A DNA stretch of 23,600 nt, from NCBI RefSeq assembly GCF_001039355.2, contig NW_019775645.1:1-23600 (forward strand). Reading direction: 5' to 3'. A model generated the notes under the pieces. That model ran no database searches and was not told where the DNA came from. It saw nothing but the letters and a program-made list of their open reading frames with translations. The translations under genes were made by a program, and so were the position numbers. Every line of letters starts with the position of its first letter. Position 1 is the first letter of the stretch. Source of the stretch: Lingula anatina. Its lineage: Eukaryota > Brachiopoda > Lingulata > Lingulida > Lingulidae. Of this stretch, positions 7,411-19,204 are shown in pieces.

Positions 7411-9659
7411 GGAGGGNTGTGTGCGTGTGTGTATTAAGCAGGGATTACAAGCATTGATTTAATTTCTTAAAGTGTGATTTTCTTAAAAGTGTGATTTGTT
7501 TCTGTACATTAGGACAAGTTTCCTGAAATGTTGATAGTATTTTATAAAAACAATGAAAAAAACTTGTCGTATACTAAATTCTTTTGGTAAATAATGTAAA
7601 ATGATAACAGCTAGTGTAGCATTTTATCATGGATTACAACAGAGAGTCCAAATCAGTAATCGTCTTAAATGCAAGTTGAAAATCCAAGCATAGATTAATG
7701 CTTCTAAACATTTTTAACAGTTTATCCAGCTCAGTTCAGCTTCTGTGGTGAAGTCCCACTTGGCTCTGACAGCTATATCACAGATGGATACACTTTTAGA
7801 TGATGTCATATATACCTAAACCAGTTTGCTTTTATCTTTATGTGAATACCACTGTATTGTATTACTACCAAGCTGAAGTGTGTCAGTGAAATTTGTTAAG
7901 GAAGTGAAAGTGGCCGGGCATTACAATGAAAACAAATATTCTTATTCATGATCCTTACACTGTATAATACAGGGGTAAGAATGTGAAGTAACCTAAACTG
8001 ATTTGTTTTGTGATTTACAATGCAAAGGGTAAACGTTCTTGAGGAGAGAAGCCAAGCAGGAATCTTGAAAGTTAAACCTTAGTCAGCTGCTTATAGTGTG
8101 GATCAATTATCATGGTGGTGGTTAAAAACCATTGGACACCAGATTTGGTTACAAATAAATTCAGATTTTACGTTTCCTACTCGCTGTCTACTGGAAGTAC
8201 ATGGAAGAAGCTGCTTATTTAAAAAGATTGAAGTTAAGAAATGAACTGATCAGTTCACAGATGTGCTTGAAGATTCAAAGCCATGAAGATGTTATGTGTG
8301 TCATGTATATTGACAGCTGCTGATGAAGTTTTAAAATTTGTCACCATATGCTGAACTGAAGGTCTGACTGGAGGAGATAGCGTGTTTGTATTTAAGGATG
8401 GGCACATGCAATGTAAGACATACTGAGTATAATCTGAAGGTGAAGTCGTGTTTAGGTAGTCATATTAAAACTGAAAGTATTGAATTTTGTAGTGTATTGT
8501 AATGGGAACGAGAATTGGCCAACTATTTGAGAGAAATGAACAGGATAGACAAGAGAAATTTGTTTTTTTTTTTAATTTGGTGAAGTAAAATGTTTTTGTT
8601 GAGACTTAATTGATGGAAATAGCCATGAAATTAGCAAAGAGATTAACAGGATAGATTTGAGAAATATATCTTTTCCAATAAAACAAGTCAGAAAAGTTGT
8701 ATCAGTTTGTAAGAAATACAGTAAACTTTTCAACAGAAATAGAGAACAGTTAAAATGGTCACTTGTGAAACTGAAGGATATGATAACGGTAAATCAAAGA
8801 ATGCCTTTCAAGCTGCAATTGTTAAGTGGAGTTGTTTAATCTTCTTATAACAGGTAGTGACAAGTGTCCATTGTAAGGCGACAAACAATACATATTCAAA
8901 AACAAAAGTAAATTATCAGTTTTGGTTATTTTATAAAAGAAACTTCTATACATATAACTATTCAGCTTAGAGTGAAGTGTTTTACCACAATTTTAAAGTA
9001 CATGTTGTTGCGTGTTAGAAATAACAACATTTAAGTAGAGGTTTCATTGTTAAGATGTTAATGGCATTTAACAAAAAAAAATTTAAAAAGATTGATTGCT
9101 GAATTGCTTATGCTTGCAGTTAAATCAAAATGCACTTACTATAGTAAAAAACAGATGGCAGAATGAAAAGTTTGCTTTTTATGAAGGTGGTGACTAACTT
9201 CTGTTGCCACGGCAGCATAATGTGTGTCGTCACAGTGTAACATGTTGGACTGCAATTAATCCTTTTTTTCTTTAGAAAATTCAGTTAACAATTTATGGAT
9301 GAATGTAGACTTCTGAGGAATAATATGCATGCAAATCATTTATTTGAAACAATTAGTTGTGCTTGGCCAGTGGAAAATTTATCAGTTAAAAAAGAGGCTG
9401 ATTACTGAACCGGATGAGTGATTGATTCGGAGAATGGTTACTTTCTGGTCTTCTGCCATTGTTGTTTATAAGAACTGATGCAGTCATCCATCCGTTATTT
9501 GAAGTGCAGCGCTGTGCAGTGTGGTATACTTTGACACCATTGGGACATCAATAACAACCCAACACCAAGTTAAGAAGTAACTTTTTTCAACAAAACCAGG
9601 AGAATCTTTTCCTGCTGAAGCTAGGAGCTAATTTAAAATTGTATAAAGTGGATATCTCC
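7211..9659. other. Non-coding stretch upstream of the ankyrin exons
   Basis: Contains the AG microsatellite, several poly-A/T runs and no recognisable exon on either strand. Earlier ankyrin exons would be expected here or further right on the minus strand, but none was identified. The part just before 9660 is somewhat richer in GC and could be a 5' UTR of the candidate plus-strand transcript. Confidence 0.4.
7339..7416. repeat. (AG)n microsatellite
   Basis: A nearly pure AG run with one TG interruption and a degenerate AAAGAGGGAGGG end. It is followed by the N at 7417 and a short GT-rich run. Long dinucleotide runs are commonly length-variable. Confidence 0.95.
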
Positions 9660-10813
9660 ATGTACTTGAGACTGTATTCAGGTAAGATTTTTTTCCTGAA
9701 ATTTTGAAAAAAGTGTCATACATTATTCAATCACTGGAATACCAAATGTTTACACAGGAGACATTTAGGATTTTGAGACACTGGTAGATGAGATTTCTTG
9801 AAATTAACTAGCAAGTGACTCTAAATTTGATGAGGAATAGATTGTTTCAAAGTGGGTGAAAACTGCATTCTGTTACTTCTTTTAACAACGGGAAGCATTA
9901 TTACATTTAAAAAGAACAGAGGTAAGGGGAATTGCATTGCTTTAACTGTTTCTGATCAAATGTCTTTCGGATTTTTTCAAAAATTCCAAATTTTTTTTCA
10001 TAAAGTAAAAACACATTTTATTAGTCAACAAGACCATTTTTACAATTTAAACAAGTGTCTTTAAGGGGATACTTAATGATCATAAAATGGTTCATACTTC
10101 ATACTCAAATAAACCCAAATCTAAAAAAACATTCATGGAAGTGACAGCTAGGGTAGTCATAGTAGAAGAGCACATTCAGAACAGCAGAAAAAAAAAGATC
10201 CGCAGATCAGATGTGGCCTACCCACTTAATTGAATGCTTGTTGTATAATCCCTGCGGGGAATTTATTCAGTGTCTAGTCAGAAATTAATTGGCAAGCTTT
10301 TTTGTGGGTTGCCATATTTGATTCGCAGAACTGTTAGAGGGCATTTCCAGAGATTTAGATCGATCTTACTAGATCGACCTAACTCCCTGGGGGTTCACGC
10401 TAAATTGCAATCAGCCGACCGTGCACGGAAGTTAATTACCCCCTTACAGCTTGTAGTAGGCGGGACGGACATTTAAGCCGGATTATCTGACAGTAATCTA
10501 GTGAGACTCCCCACGGGGATAGATCGATCTAAAATCTATGGGAATGCACCCTTAGTTGGCTGTTCTGAATGCGCTCTAACAGGAATGATACAAATGAATG
10601 ATAAAAAGGATTTTTTTTTCTTTTTGCTGTACAGAGGACATGCTGTTCAAAGTGACACAGTGCAATCTGTCCTCAAGCAATGTCACCACATGTATGCTGT
10701 GGAAGCATTCACACAATCAACTGATGATAGATAGAGGACTGGAGTATCATTTAAAACAAGATATCTTCTGTGTTTTAAAGGGGGACATGGTTTTGTGGTT
10801 GTTCAGAGGATAG
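9660..10813 (+). CDS. Candidate two-exon small gene or transcript of unknown function
   Basis: An ATG at 9660 opens seven codons (MYLRLYS) and then an excellent donor, CAG|GTAAGA, in phase 1 (exon to 9681). At 10634 a long polypyrimidine tract ends in CTGTACAG, and the exon that follows is phase-compatible and open to a TAG at 10813. The joined product would be 66 aa with no recognised domain. Good splice signals and matching phase are the only support. No homology is recognised, the composition is not clearly protein-like, and MITE E2 lies inside the intron. It could be a non-coding spliced RNA or chance. Confidence 0.2.
10232..10282. repeat. Possible solo MITE end related to E1
   Basis: The stretch holding AATCCCTGCGGGGA and TTCAGTG resembles the inner part of the E1 left inverted repeat (CCCTGCGGGGACTC...ACTGAATG). 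No matching second end or TTA pair was seen, so it may be a decayed fragment or chance. It lies about 50 bp left of E2. Confidence 0.25.
10334..10554 (+). mobile_element. MITE copy E2, Tourist-like
   Basis: A 221-bp element flanked by TTA (10334-10336 and 10552-10554). It is strongly similar to E3: both carry GATCGACCTAACTCCCT near the left end, CAGCTTGTAGTAGGCG in the middle, and ATTATCTGACAGTAATCTAG with TGAGACTCCCC near the right end. The ends GGGCATTTCC and GGAATGCACCC are inverted. It has no coding capacity. It lies 80 bp upstream of a candidate plus-strand splice acceptor at 10634. Confidence 0.8.
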
Positions 10814-11210
10814 AGCTGCTGCAAGTTGTGATAATAGACGTATTTTTGTGATTAACCAGCAAGAGCAAGTTAACACGTAATGAACAGATGATGAAAACCC
10901 AAAGGCCTATACATTTGTGAGTCAACTTTGTGTACATCTTAACAGGCACATCAATGTACTGGATTATTTCATAAACTAATCTGTGTTTCCCCAGTGTAGA
11001 TGGAGAGTGATACTGCAATTATGGCACTATGTTGTGGAATACTAAATATTACATGTACATTTGTGAACCATTTTACAGTTTTGGGAAATTTTGTCAGAGC
11101 AAATGAAGCCATAGACGTCATGGCAGACTCATGATGCAAATCACAAAGTGAAAATTTGCTGGACTCAATAATTCACACACTAGTATGGTGTAACTGTGCA
11201 ACAGTTGGGC

Positions 11211-11349
11211 GATCTGTACCACAGTTCTGTACCACAGATATCTGTACCACAGATGGTATATGGTAATATCTGTACTCTGGTGTGACTACTGCAGTTGGTA
11301 TATATTAATCTGTACCACGTATAGTTCTGTACCACAGTTGGTGTATATT
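11211..11349. repeat. Degenerate minisatellite based on CTGTACCACAG
   Basis: The unit CTGTACCACAG recurs four times exactly and twice with changes (CTGTACTCTGG, CTGTACCACGT). Copies are separated by short linkers such as TATCTG, GTTGGTATAT and TAGTT. The right side ends just before a possible splice acceptor at 11353. Confidence 0.75.
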
Positions 11350-11353
11350 GCAG

Positions 11354-11438
11354 CCAGGGTTCCCTATGTATCATGAGTGGCCGGCTCCAGGGGATGCTGT
11401 GGATGGTGGTGTACCCATGGTGGAGGAGGCTGTGGCAG
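11354..11438 (+). CDS. Candidate short internal exon, unknown function
   Basis: It lies between a TATATTGCAG acceptor and a GCAG|GTGGGT donor. The 85-nt segment is GC-rich compared with its surroundings. It reads without a stop as PGFPMYHEWPAPGDAV and then an acidic stretch ending VPMVEEAVA. The amino-acid usage looks protein-like, but no family is recognised and the acceptor has a poor pyrimidine tract. Confidence 0.2.
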
Positions 11439-11480
11439 GTGGGTAGTCATTTCACTTAATGAGGCTCTCTCATATTTCAG

Positions 11481-11536
11481 AAACACCCTGGCCTGGTGAG
11501 TTTGATAAAAATTGTAAAACAAAATCAACTCACCAT
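11481..11536 (+). CDS. Candidate short exon, unknown function
   Basis: It is preceded by a strong acceptor (CTCTCTCATATTTCAG) and ends at either of two donors, GTGAGT after 11495 or GTGAGT after 11536. In phase with the candidate exon at 11354-11438 it would read ETPWPGEFDKNC. However, the intron between them would be only 42 nt, below the usual metazoan minimum, so the pair is doubtful. Confidence 0.15.
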
Positions 11537-11852
11537 GTGAGTAAAAAGGTTTTTTTAAAAGAATTGAGGGTAATCCAGCTCGTTTTTGAGAGTTAGCGTG
11601 ACGAAAAATGTCACAGGGTTTGTAAAGTCGTAAGTGGGTACACTACGCTGTAAAAGTACAAGTGTTCTTCTCTAAATGCAACATTTCCTTTGACATTTTC
11701 AAAATGCTTCGATCAAAATAACAACAAAGCTTTCATCAAAGGATGAATTATATATATTTTAATTGCATGGTATATTTTGATCATTAGTCTCTGTTGTAAA
11801 AAAGTACTCAAACTAAGGTCATTTTATAGGTCAGTTGAAAGTGACCAACAAG

Positions 11853-11853
<1 letters not shown>

Positions 11854-11901
<48 letters not shown>

Positions 11902-11914
11902 TTCATTTATTTAT
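11854..11914. repeat. (TTTA)n microsatellite
   Basis: About 15 copies of TTTA with a single C interruption near the end. Shorter TTTA runs in the same strand orientation lie near 17537, 19263 and 22279. Confidence 0.95.
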
Positions 11915-12481
11915 TGTGAGGTAGGGTTGGATGATTTAAAAAATGTGAAATGTTAAAAACACCTCTTAACACTTGGATTATATAGTGTCTTACATGTATT
12001 CCTCACTAGTAGTGACATGCATTAAAACAAAGAGTAACTAGAGAGTTTCAAGTGTGTCTTAAATTCATCTTTTCTCATGTTCTGTATCTTGTGCTCAAAG
12101 TGCAAAGGGAACAAACAGCCATTTTCCAAATCTATGATAAATCTTTTCTTTTTGATATCATACTGATATTACCACCTATGCCATTTTCTTGAAATTTTTG
12201 TCTGCTGTTAAAAAGTCTACTGCTTCCCCAAGACATTACATCAGTCCAAGGCATGTATGCCTGCAGAACCAAGTAAAGGGAACCTTTTGGCTTATTCTTG
12301 ATTTAACACGTTAATGTGAAAATGTGATAATGTAAAAGAGTGAGTAAAAGGAAGTTGTTTGAATATCATTTATAATATATCTATTTAAAATGATGATGTA
12401 ACAAAATGAAGCAGTCAAGGAGACCTCCTGCTTGGTTTTCAGGGTTTGGGACTGATGAATTGCTTCTTGTAGATTGTTATG

Positions 12482-12754
12482 TTACCAGTAGGCATCAGGT
12501 TCTTTAGAAGAATTGTCACACTTTTTAGCCTGCGGGTATTTGTGATATATATCACACCTAGGATCTGTACATTTTATAAAGTTACTTAACACTTCAGGTA
12601 TTTTTGGTGCAGTATATCTATATTTGGCCCCAGTACAAAGATATTGGTTTGTTGAGACGTGGTAACCTGTTTTGCCCAGGGTGATTTTCACCTTATTTCT
12701 GGCTAATGAATGCACACCTGGCATTGCAAGAAATTCATTGACTGATTGGTTCAG
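12482..12754 (-). CDS. Open segment with protein-like composition, unknown (possible exon or transposon relic)
   Basis: A minus-strand frame of about 90 codons from 12754 to a stop at 12482. It has a balanced amino-acid mix and four cysteines, including CTDPRCDIYH and a YLCTGAKY stretch. The end, TACTG|GTAACA, could also be a donor. No family is recognised and no partner exon was found. Confidence 0.15.
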   Translation of the reverse strand: MNQSVNEFLAMPGVHSLARNKVKITLGKTGYHVSTNQYLCTGAKYRYTAPKIPEVLSNFIKCTDPRCDIYHKYPQAKKCDNSSKEPDAYW

Positions 12755-14481
12755 TTATTGCACTTACTGACTTAGAATTAACCTGTTCATAAATGAAAAA
12801 ACGTCAACTTGTAGTTTTTTTTTTAATTGGTGTGTTTCTGTTGTAACAGAGGTGATTAATTATTATATTAATTATTATATTTTGGAGGACAAGAAAGATG
12901 TGGTATTGAATGAAAGAAATTTAATATTTTTAAGTAAAGAAATTATTAAAGCAAGTTTTTAAAGAAGTTTATTTTTATGAGGTGACACTAACATATCTAA
13001 GGATGCCACTTATCAGTTGAAATTGATTTTAAGAAAAAAAAAGGGAAAAAGCAACTTCAGCTGTTTTTAAGTATCAGAAATCAATCTATTTTTACGAGAT
13101 ATTCTGTGTGATACCTATTTATTTCATTATAACTATTATGAATGTATGTGATTTTTTGAAAATGTTTTAGTAGAAATAAAATAATATTACAAGCATTAAA
13201 CAATGAAAAGTGGCTGTACAAATGTTTGCATAGAGCAGGAATCAGGCCATTTCATAATACAAAGGTAAGATAACATAAAGGGTTATTATATTAATAAGAA
13301 TTTTAGAGTTTAGATTATAGGTGAGATAAACCATGTGTGGTTTGATTTGAGTTAATCAGTGTGTTATTACAAGAACAGACAATACACAGAACAATGCACA
13401 CACACAAAACAGTGCCTTTGTAATGTACTGATTCTTTTGTCCTCCGCAGTTCCTTGATAAACAAACAGCTGCTGTAATATGTTATCATAGCAGTCAGAAT
13501 TCAGAAAGTGAAAATTTCCTTAGAATAAGTGTGACAGAGTGGAAGTTTGAGTTTTAATTATGGTATTATTATTAGAGTGTCGAGGGGGTTCTAACTTGGT
13601 AGTAGCCTTGGGGTATGTTGATTTTTAGCTCTAGCAAGGGGAGGGGGGGTACTAAGGGAGAGGTACAAGATTTTAACCCATTTTAGGTAAAATTTTCTCT
13701 CGCCAAATTTATTTGATATATTTAAACTTGATTTTATACCTTGACTGCATTTGTTCTTTGCTGTGGGTGTTGAAGCCAAAACATGGAATGAAAATATCTG
13801 ATGTCTTCTACCATTCCGCTTAAATGGGTTTGGTACAAACTTGGACTTCAGGAATGTGTACACGTGTGCCTGGCTGCACGTGATCGTCACACTTTGTCAC
13901 GTGCAGGGGGGTGACAGGGTAGAAACGAGCAGTTGGAGGCCAAACTGTGTTAATTTTCTGTTTACCAGATTTGTACTAATTCAAGGAGGATGAGAAATTT
14001 AGACAATAAAATTAACAAATGTGACCAAATTACTTTGTAAATGTATTGAAAACTGAATTTTTAAAAAAGAAAAAGTTCTTATGAAAACTTCTGAGAAGTA
14101 AGTTGTTTAGGAAACGAGCAACTATCAAAAGATTAACAGTCCTTGGTATGAACAAGAAGTTATAAAGAACTTCTTGGTATGAAATAATGACATTGTTAAA
14201 AATTATGATAAGTGTGGTAATACTTCTGAACACACATAATATTAACACATTTAACTTCGCCTTGACTCTCAGTCTGTAAGCTGCCTCCTGCAGGGTCAGT
14301 TTCACATAGTGACATTGGGTAAGTTTTGGTGAATTAAGATAATTTGAGGGCTTTTTTATTTCCTAGGAAAATAACTGTGTTTAGTGGTATTTTGAGGGAT
14401 TTTTTATTTCCCTGTGAATAATTGTGTTAAGTGGTATTTGTTTGAAAAGACTGGAAATCTGTAACTGTCTTTGTGACAAGC

Positions 14482-14724
14482 TTACACCCCATTTCAATAG
14501 ATTAGATCGACCTACTTTAGATCGACCTAACTCCCTAGGGTTCACGCTAAATAGCTGTCAGCCGGGCGGAAATAGCTGTCAGCCGGACCCTGCAGGAGAA
14601 AGTTAATTACCCCTTACAGCTTGTAGTAGGCGAGGACGGACACTTAAGGGGGATTATCTGACAGTAATCTAGTGAGACTCCCCGCGGTGATAGATCGATC
14701 TAAAGTTGTGGGAATAGACCCTTA
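14482..14724 (+). mobile_element. MITE copy E3, Tourist-like, with internal 21-bp tandem duplication
   Basis: A 243-bp element flanked by TTA (14482-14484 and 14722-14724). It is close in sequence to E2 along most of its length. It differs by a direct repeat of AAATAGCTGTCAGCCGG at 14549-14565 and 14570-14586 (period 21 bp), in place of a single site in E2. It has no coding capacity. E2-E3 similarity points to relatively recent activity. Confidence 0.8.
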
Positions 14725-15690
14725 GTTCACTTTTAAGAAAATCTATTTTTTTCTTTTGGGTGATGCTATTTAATGAGAAGAATAGTTTCTTTTCTTTTCT
14801 TTTTCTTTTGAGTTATTGGTGATACTCACATTGAAACTATATCTTGTCAAATATTCATTTAGAGTTAGATGAATGCACTGAAACAGTTATCAGTGATATG
14901 CTAGTATCATTTCTAGATATTTGGAAAGGCATTACATTTGATCTTAATTTTTCACATTTTCCATCAGGTGTCATGTTGCAAGACAGTTCCGCATGAAGTC
15001 TTATCTTAGATAAAATAGTCATCATTATGTAGCAGTTAATGAAACTCTAGCCATTCTTCTATTTATTACAATAATTGATTTTGTGTGGTCATTCTGACCT
15101 CCTTAGCCACATGCAGTGACCATTTGAGAAGCCTGACCTGTGGTCATAGCGCAGAAGACTGAACACAAAAGGAAGATGATCCATCCAGTGTAAAGTAATC
15201 TGTCCAAATTTAAAGGGTGTGTTAGAGAGACTAAGGGAGTAATAAACAGAAGAATGGTATATTTTATTTCACTGGTTATATAAAGTCCGCTGAATATCGG
15301 AGACTCTTCCTTAATTTGCAGTGGTTTGAAAAGTGGTGAAATCAGAAGATTCCAAGAGTATTTAGTTTTACAAAACCAATTATACTTGTAGTTATTGATC
15401 TGATATATAGGTGCATTGAATAACATTGTTGTTGATTTTAAAAACACCAGTGGATATATTGGAAAAACAGAGTAATATAAATTTCCCTATTATTACAGGT
15501 ACAAATGTACTACAAGTACTGCTACAGTAGTAGAATTGAAGTTAAAGATGAAATTGCATTCCAAGATTCATAGATTACTGGAAACTTACTGAATGATCAG
15601 CATATCTCTGTTATTTCCAGCAAACATATGATATTGAAGAAGTGGGATAATGTACAATGATTGAAACTATAACAGGGCATTCAGTTAAAT

Positions 15691-15724
15691 TCTCTGTCTC
15701 TTTCTCTCTCTCTCTCTCTTTCTT
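15691..15724. repeat. CT-rich simple repeat
   Basis: An impure CT run. It precedes no recognisable exon, so it is read as a simple repeat and not as a polypyrimidine tract. Confidence 0.8.
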
Positions 15725-17150
15725 AATGTACTACACAGAAGGTAGTCATAATATCAGTACTTAAGTAGTGAGTTAAGTACCCAGCTATATAGGTAGAGTC
15801 AGGTTACAGATAAGTACCTAATGATTTTGGGATAGGACCACCCCGTGTATCAAGTGTTGGATGGGGTTGTACTCTTTGGTTACCCACATGTCATGTTCAA
15901 AGCTGAGTGGACTATGTTCTACTTAAGATTTTGTCTTTGCCAAAAAGTTCAAAATTTTAACATTAGCAAAATTTACAAAACCAATGAAGTGTTGATAAAA
16001 CATTTCAGAAATGTTCACAAAATGGTGACAGTCACTATTTCTTTTTATTCATTGCTACTCATGAGAAATTGCACTCCTAAGGGAATTATATCTCAGGTAA
16101 TTGCCCAAAATAAGAGAGAGAAATTAAAGCAAAACTGGTTAGAAAAAAATAATGATAATAAAAAAAAAATTTTACCCGTGTCCAAAAACAGGTTCACCAA
16201 TTTTTTAAATCATTTTCCCCATTAGTCCCAGGGTTGTCTTTGTGCTTGGCTGGCATGGAAAAATAAAACTACCAATTCTATTTACTAAACAGGTTGAGCT
16301 AGTTTCATCACTTAAGTTTGAAAGCCTTAAGCATACTAAGGGTAATATTACACAGTACATTCAGGTAACTTGTGTACTCTCTAACACTTGTATAATAGTA
16401 AAAAGATGTAATTTATATTAAGAAATTCTTGTCACGGTTTTGGAGAAATTTTAGAAATCCATCCAGTCTGTAATTTTCTCTTGGAGTGTTTGATATCACT
16501 GGACATTCCTATATTTTTTAGTTTTATATGTATAAGATATTATGGCTTTTAAAAATGTTATTTAAATGAATTTTACTCAATACAATATTGTTAAGTGAAT
16601 GATTCCATTAGGTCTCATCTTTTATTCTGGAAATTAACTCAAATCTTAATTAGGATTTCATGTAATCAAAAGTTCATCATAAGGTAATCTTAAGTTAATT
16701 AGATGAAGGAGATGGATTGGAATGTGATACAAAATTTGCTAGATAAAATCTTTTGCCATAGAAAGTCGGCATATGCCTGTAAAAATTGAATTATTTTGGA
16801 TTTATCAGGTTTTATGTTTCACCTTATTCGAAAGAGCTTCTGGTTCAAGGGCTTTTGGAGTCAGTATATCAGACTCATTGTTTTGCTTTGCATTAGTTCT
16901 AGTTGTTCTTATGTCTTCTCGGCATACCTCATTAAGTAGTGAGTGAATCCACCTTGACTGATTCCAATCAGCTAGGCTAGTCATGATTGGATTATATAGC
17001 ATTTATTTAATTTAATTTCATGCAAAGCCAAATAATAAATTTGAAGTAGGAATACTTAATGACTGATACATAATTTTGAACTACAAGCAAAGGAAAAGAT
17101 TAGGCATAAACTGAAAGCTTCGAAAACAGTCATTTTTATAGGTTTGATTT

Positions 17151-17164
17151 CCCCCCCCCCCCCC
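17151..17164. repeat. Poly-C tract (14 C)
   Basis: A 14-C homopolymer in otherwise AT-rich DNA. Confidence 0.9.
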
Positions 17165-19159
17165 TCCCTTCATCACCACACACCCCTTGTGCAAGTCAAG
17201 TTATAAGATGGGAACAGAAGCAAGACTCCAGTGCTCTAAATGTCACATGGGTGAACTCTATTAGGTAGAGGTTTGCCTGCTTTAATGAAATGCTGATTAC
17301 CCTCGTTATGGTGTCAGTAATTGAAATAGGAAACCAGTGGGACACGTGGCTGTGCACCTGTTAATGATAGGGCAGTGCACTTTGTGATTGACTGAAACAA
17401 GACTCCTCTGTGAAGTGAGGTCTTATTTCAGTTAATTATATTAGTATTAGTGTGGATGGGTTTGAAGCAGAGCTTACAAAAGCCTGAATACTAAACTGCC
17501 ACCTGTGTTATTTTTTAACCAGGGTACCTTTGTTGTAAGCTGTTTTATTTATTTATTTATTATTTTTTTTTTTTGTGATTTTGGTTTGGTTGAATTTTGA
17601 ATAAAGGTGTCAGGGGAGAAAGAATATAGTTTTTACAGACAGTAGGAAAGTTTGAATAAAAATCCTTGTGTCATTTTTTCATTTACTATTAACCTCCTGC
17701 AGTTCACCTGATTTGTAAAGAATTTAACAGCAGAAGAAATTTTGTATGTTATGATTGATGCAAAACACCATGTGACATGCCAGTATCGTCTGCTCGCATT
17801 ACAGTAGATGTCGTCTGCCACTCTTCAGTTCAGGTGAAGATGAGGTTATCAGGGTCAGGATGACTTGAAAAATAAAAATCCCCTGCATCTGAAAATATTA
17901 CTTTGACTAGAAAATTGTATGAAATCTTTAGATTTTTCTTCATACTTGTCACTAAAGGAGGGAAGATTTTTTTTGACTAAAAAAAAAAAAAGGTATGCTG
18001 CCATTATTTTGATTTCAACATAGATAATGCTGGTTGAGTGTAGGTGAGGTTATGTTGCATAGCAGCTGACACAAATCTACCTGTACTGGGCAGACATGCT
18101 CCAAGGAACAAGAACTTTTTAGCGTAACGTAACGGCTTCTTAACACAGGTATTATTTTCAGCCACCTTCTCACATGACTGAGACACCATAGTGCAGTCTG
18201 CGAGTACACATGTTTAAAATTCAAACCAATGAACTCTGCATTTTTGAAATAGTGCGTCGAGATATATCAGAGCTAGGGGAGCTGAGGATTTGAAATCATA
18301 GGCTGCTGGCATATTTATGCCATCTTTACATGTAAGAGATACAACGTGGCATAATCTGCAGGTAGAATTTTTCAGATTACGGATTGAGATACAGATGGAA
18401 GTTTATTCATAACTGAGAGAGCTACAAACTCGGGGCGTATTTTTTTTTTCAAAAACCCAAGTAATATACCAGCTACCAATTCATCATGGTACCAGAGGTA
18501 CACTGTAGTTAATGTCACCTTTATTTAATGAGACAGCTCTTAGCTGGCAGTGGTTCATTGACCAACAGTAGAGGGTCACTTTTGCACCTGAGGGAGACTG
18601 ACTGACCCCTTTTAGTGTCCTGTCCACTCCTCATCAGTAGACTGACCATATCCTGATAACAGACGCTGGTCACATTAAGGGGGGGTACAGTCATGGAGTT
18701 CGGAGCGTGTGTCAGATTTCATTGGACATGACGGACAAGGAATACATTATGTTCCACTGGGGTAGACCAAGGACGTAGGTTGTCTCCAGTCTGAAGTCCG
18801 TAGTCCATTGTTGCTCTTGGATGGAATAAAGAACCAAAGGAGGCGCTGAACCTGTGAGATTTTATACCCAGGGACCAGGATCAGCACCAAGAATGGTGTA
18901 TTTTTAATCACCATTGTTGTCAGTAGATATGAAAAGATTATGAAAGCGAAAAAGAAATTGGAATAATTGCAGCAGTGGGATTTTACACCAGGGTCTTTGT
19001 TTTTGTGCCATACGTCCATTTTTCATCACCTTTCTTAGAAAGCTTTGTGAAAACTGGATGATTCAAGAATAAGTGATAACTAGTGAAGTGGATTTATACT
19101 CATTACCATGATAACGTAGGGATATAAATGTCTATATATATCAGTCCTATAAGACCATC

Positions 19160-19204
19160 ATGGCTTTTAGGTTGGCAAGTTATATATGGAACACCTTTTC
19201 ACAG
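19160..19204 (+). CDS. Candidate short first exon
   Basis: An ATG opens 15 codons (MAFRLASYIWNTFSQ) and then a CACAG|GTAGGT donor. AT-rich TATATATATC lies upstream near 19131. An acceptor with a long pyrimidine tract occurs at 21540. Splicing between the two would be phase-compatible but would add only about 16 residues. Nothing else supports it. Confidence 0.12.

Larger units (their letters stand above)
11540..14481. other. Intron or intergenic DNA
   Basis: AT-rich sequence with a TTTA microsatellite and one weak minus-strand open segment (12482-12754). No gene, RNA gene or further MITE copy was recognised. Confidence 0.5.
14725..19159. other. Intron or intergenic DNA
   Basis: Contains CT, poly-C and TTTA simple repeats. 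Open frames are short and not protein-like. A GC-richer section near 18500-18850 has the near-direct repeats GGACGTAG and GTCCGTAG but shows no recognised element. Confidence 0.5.

Noticed and set aside
7339-7416. AG repeat considered as a CRISPR-like or regulatory array
   Set aside because: It is a plain dinucleotide microsatellite without spacers.
14424-14606. Plus-strand open frame over MITE E3
   Set aside because: Most of it is MITE sequence, including the 21-bp repeat, which explains its repeated peptide.
15103-15447. Minus-strand open frame of 114 codons
   Set aside because: Hydrophobic and AT-driven composition with no recognisable motif or splice context.
15845-16225. Plus-strand open frame of 126 codons, the longest outside the real genes
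   Set aside because: The composition follows the AT-rich DNA (Asn, Lys, Ile, Phe) and no domain is visible; treated as chance.
16805-17002. Minus-strand open frame with balanced, protein-like composition
   Set aside because: Considered as an exon or transposon relic, but no family motif and no matching splice partner was found.
18004-18224. Two overlapping minus-strand open frames
   Set aside because: They overlap in different frames and neither has a recognisable motif.
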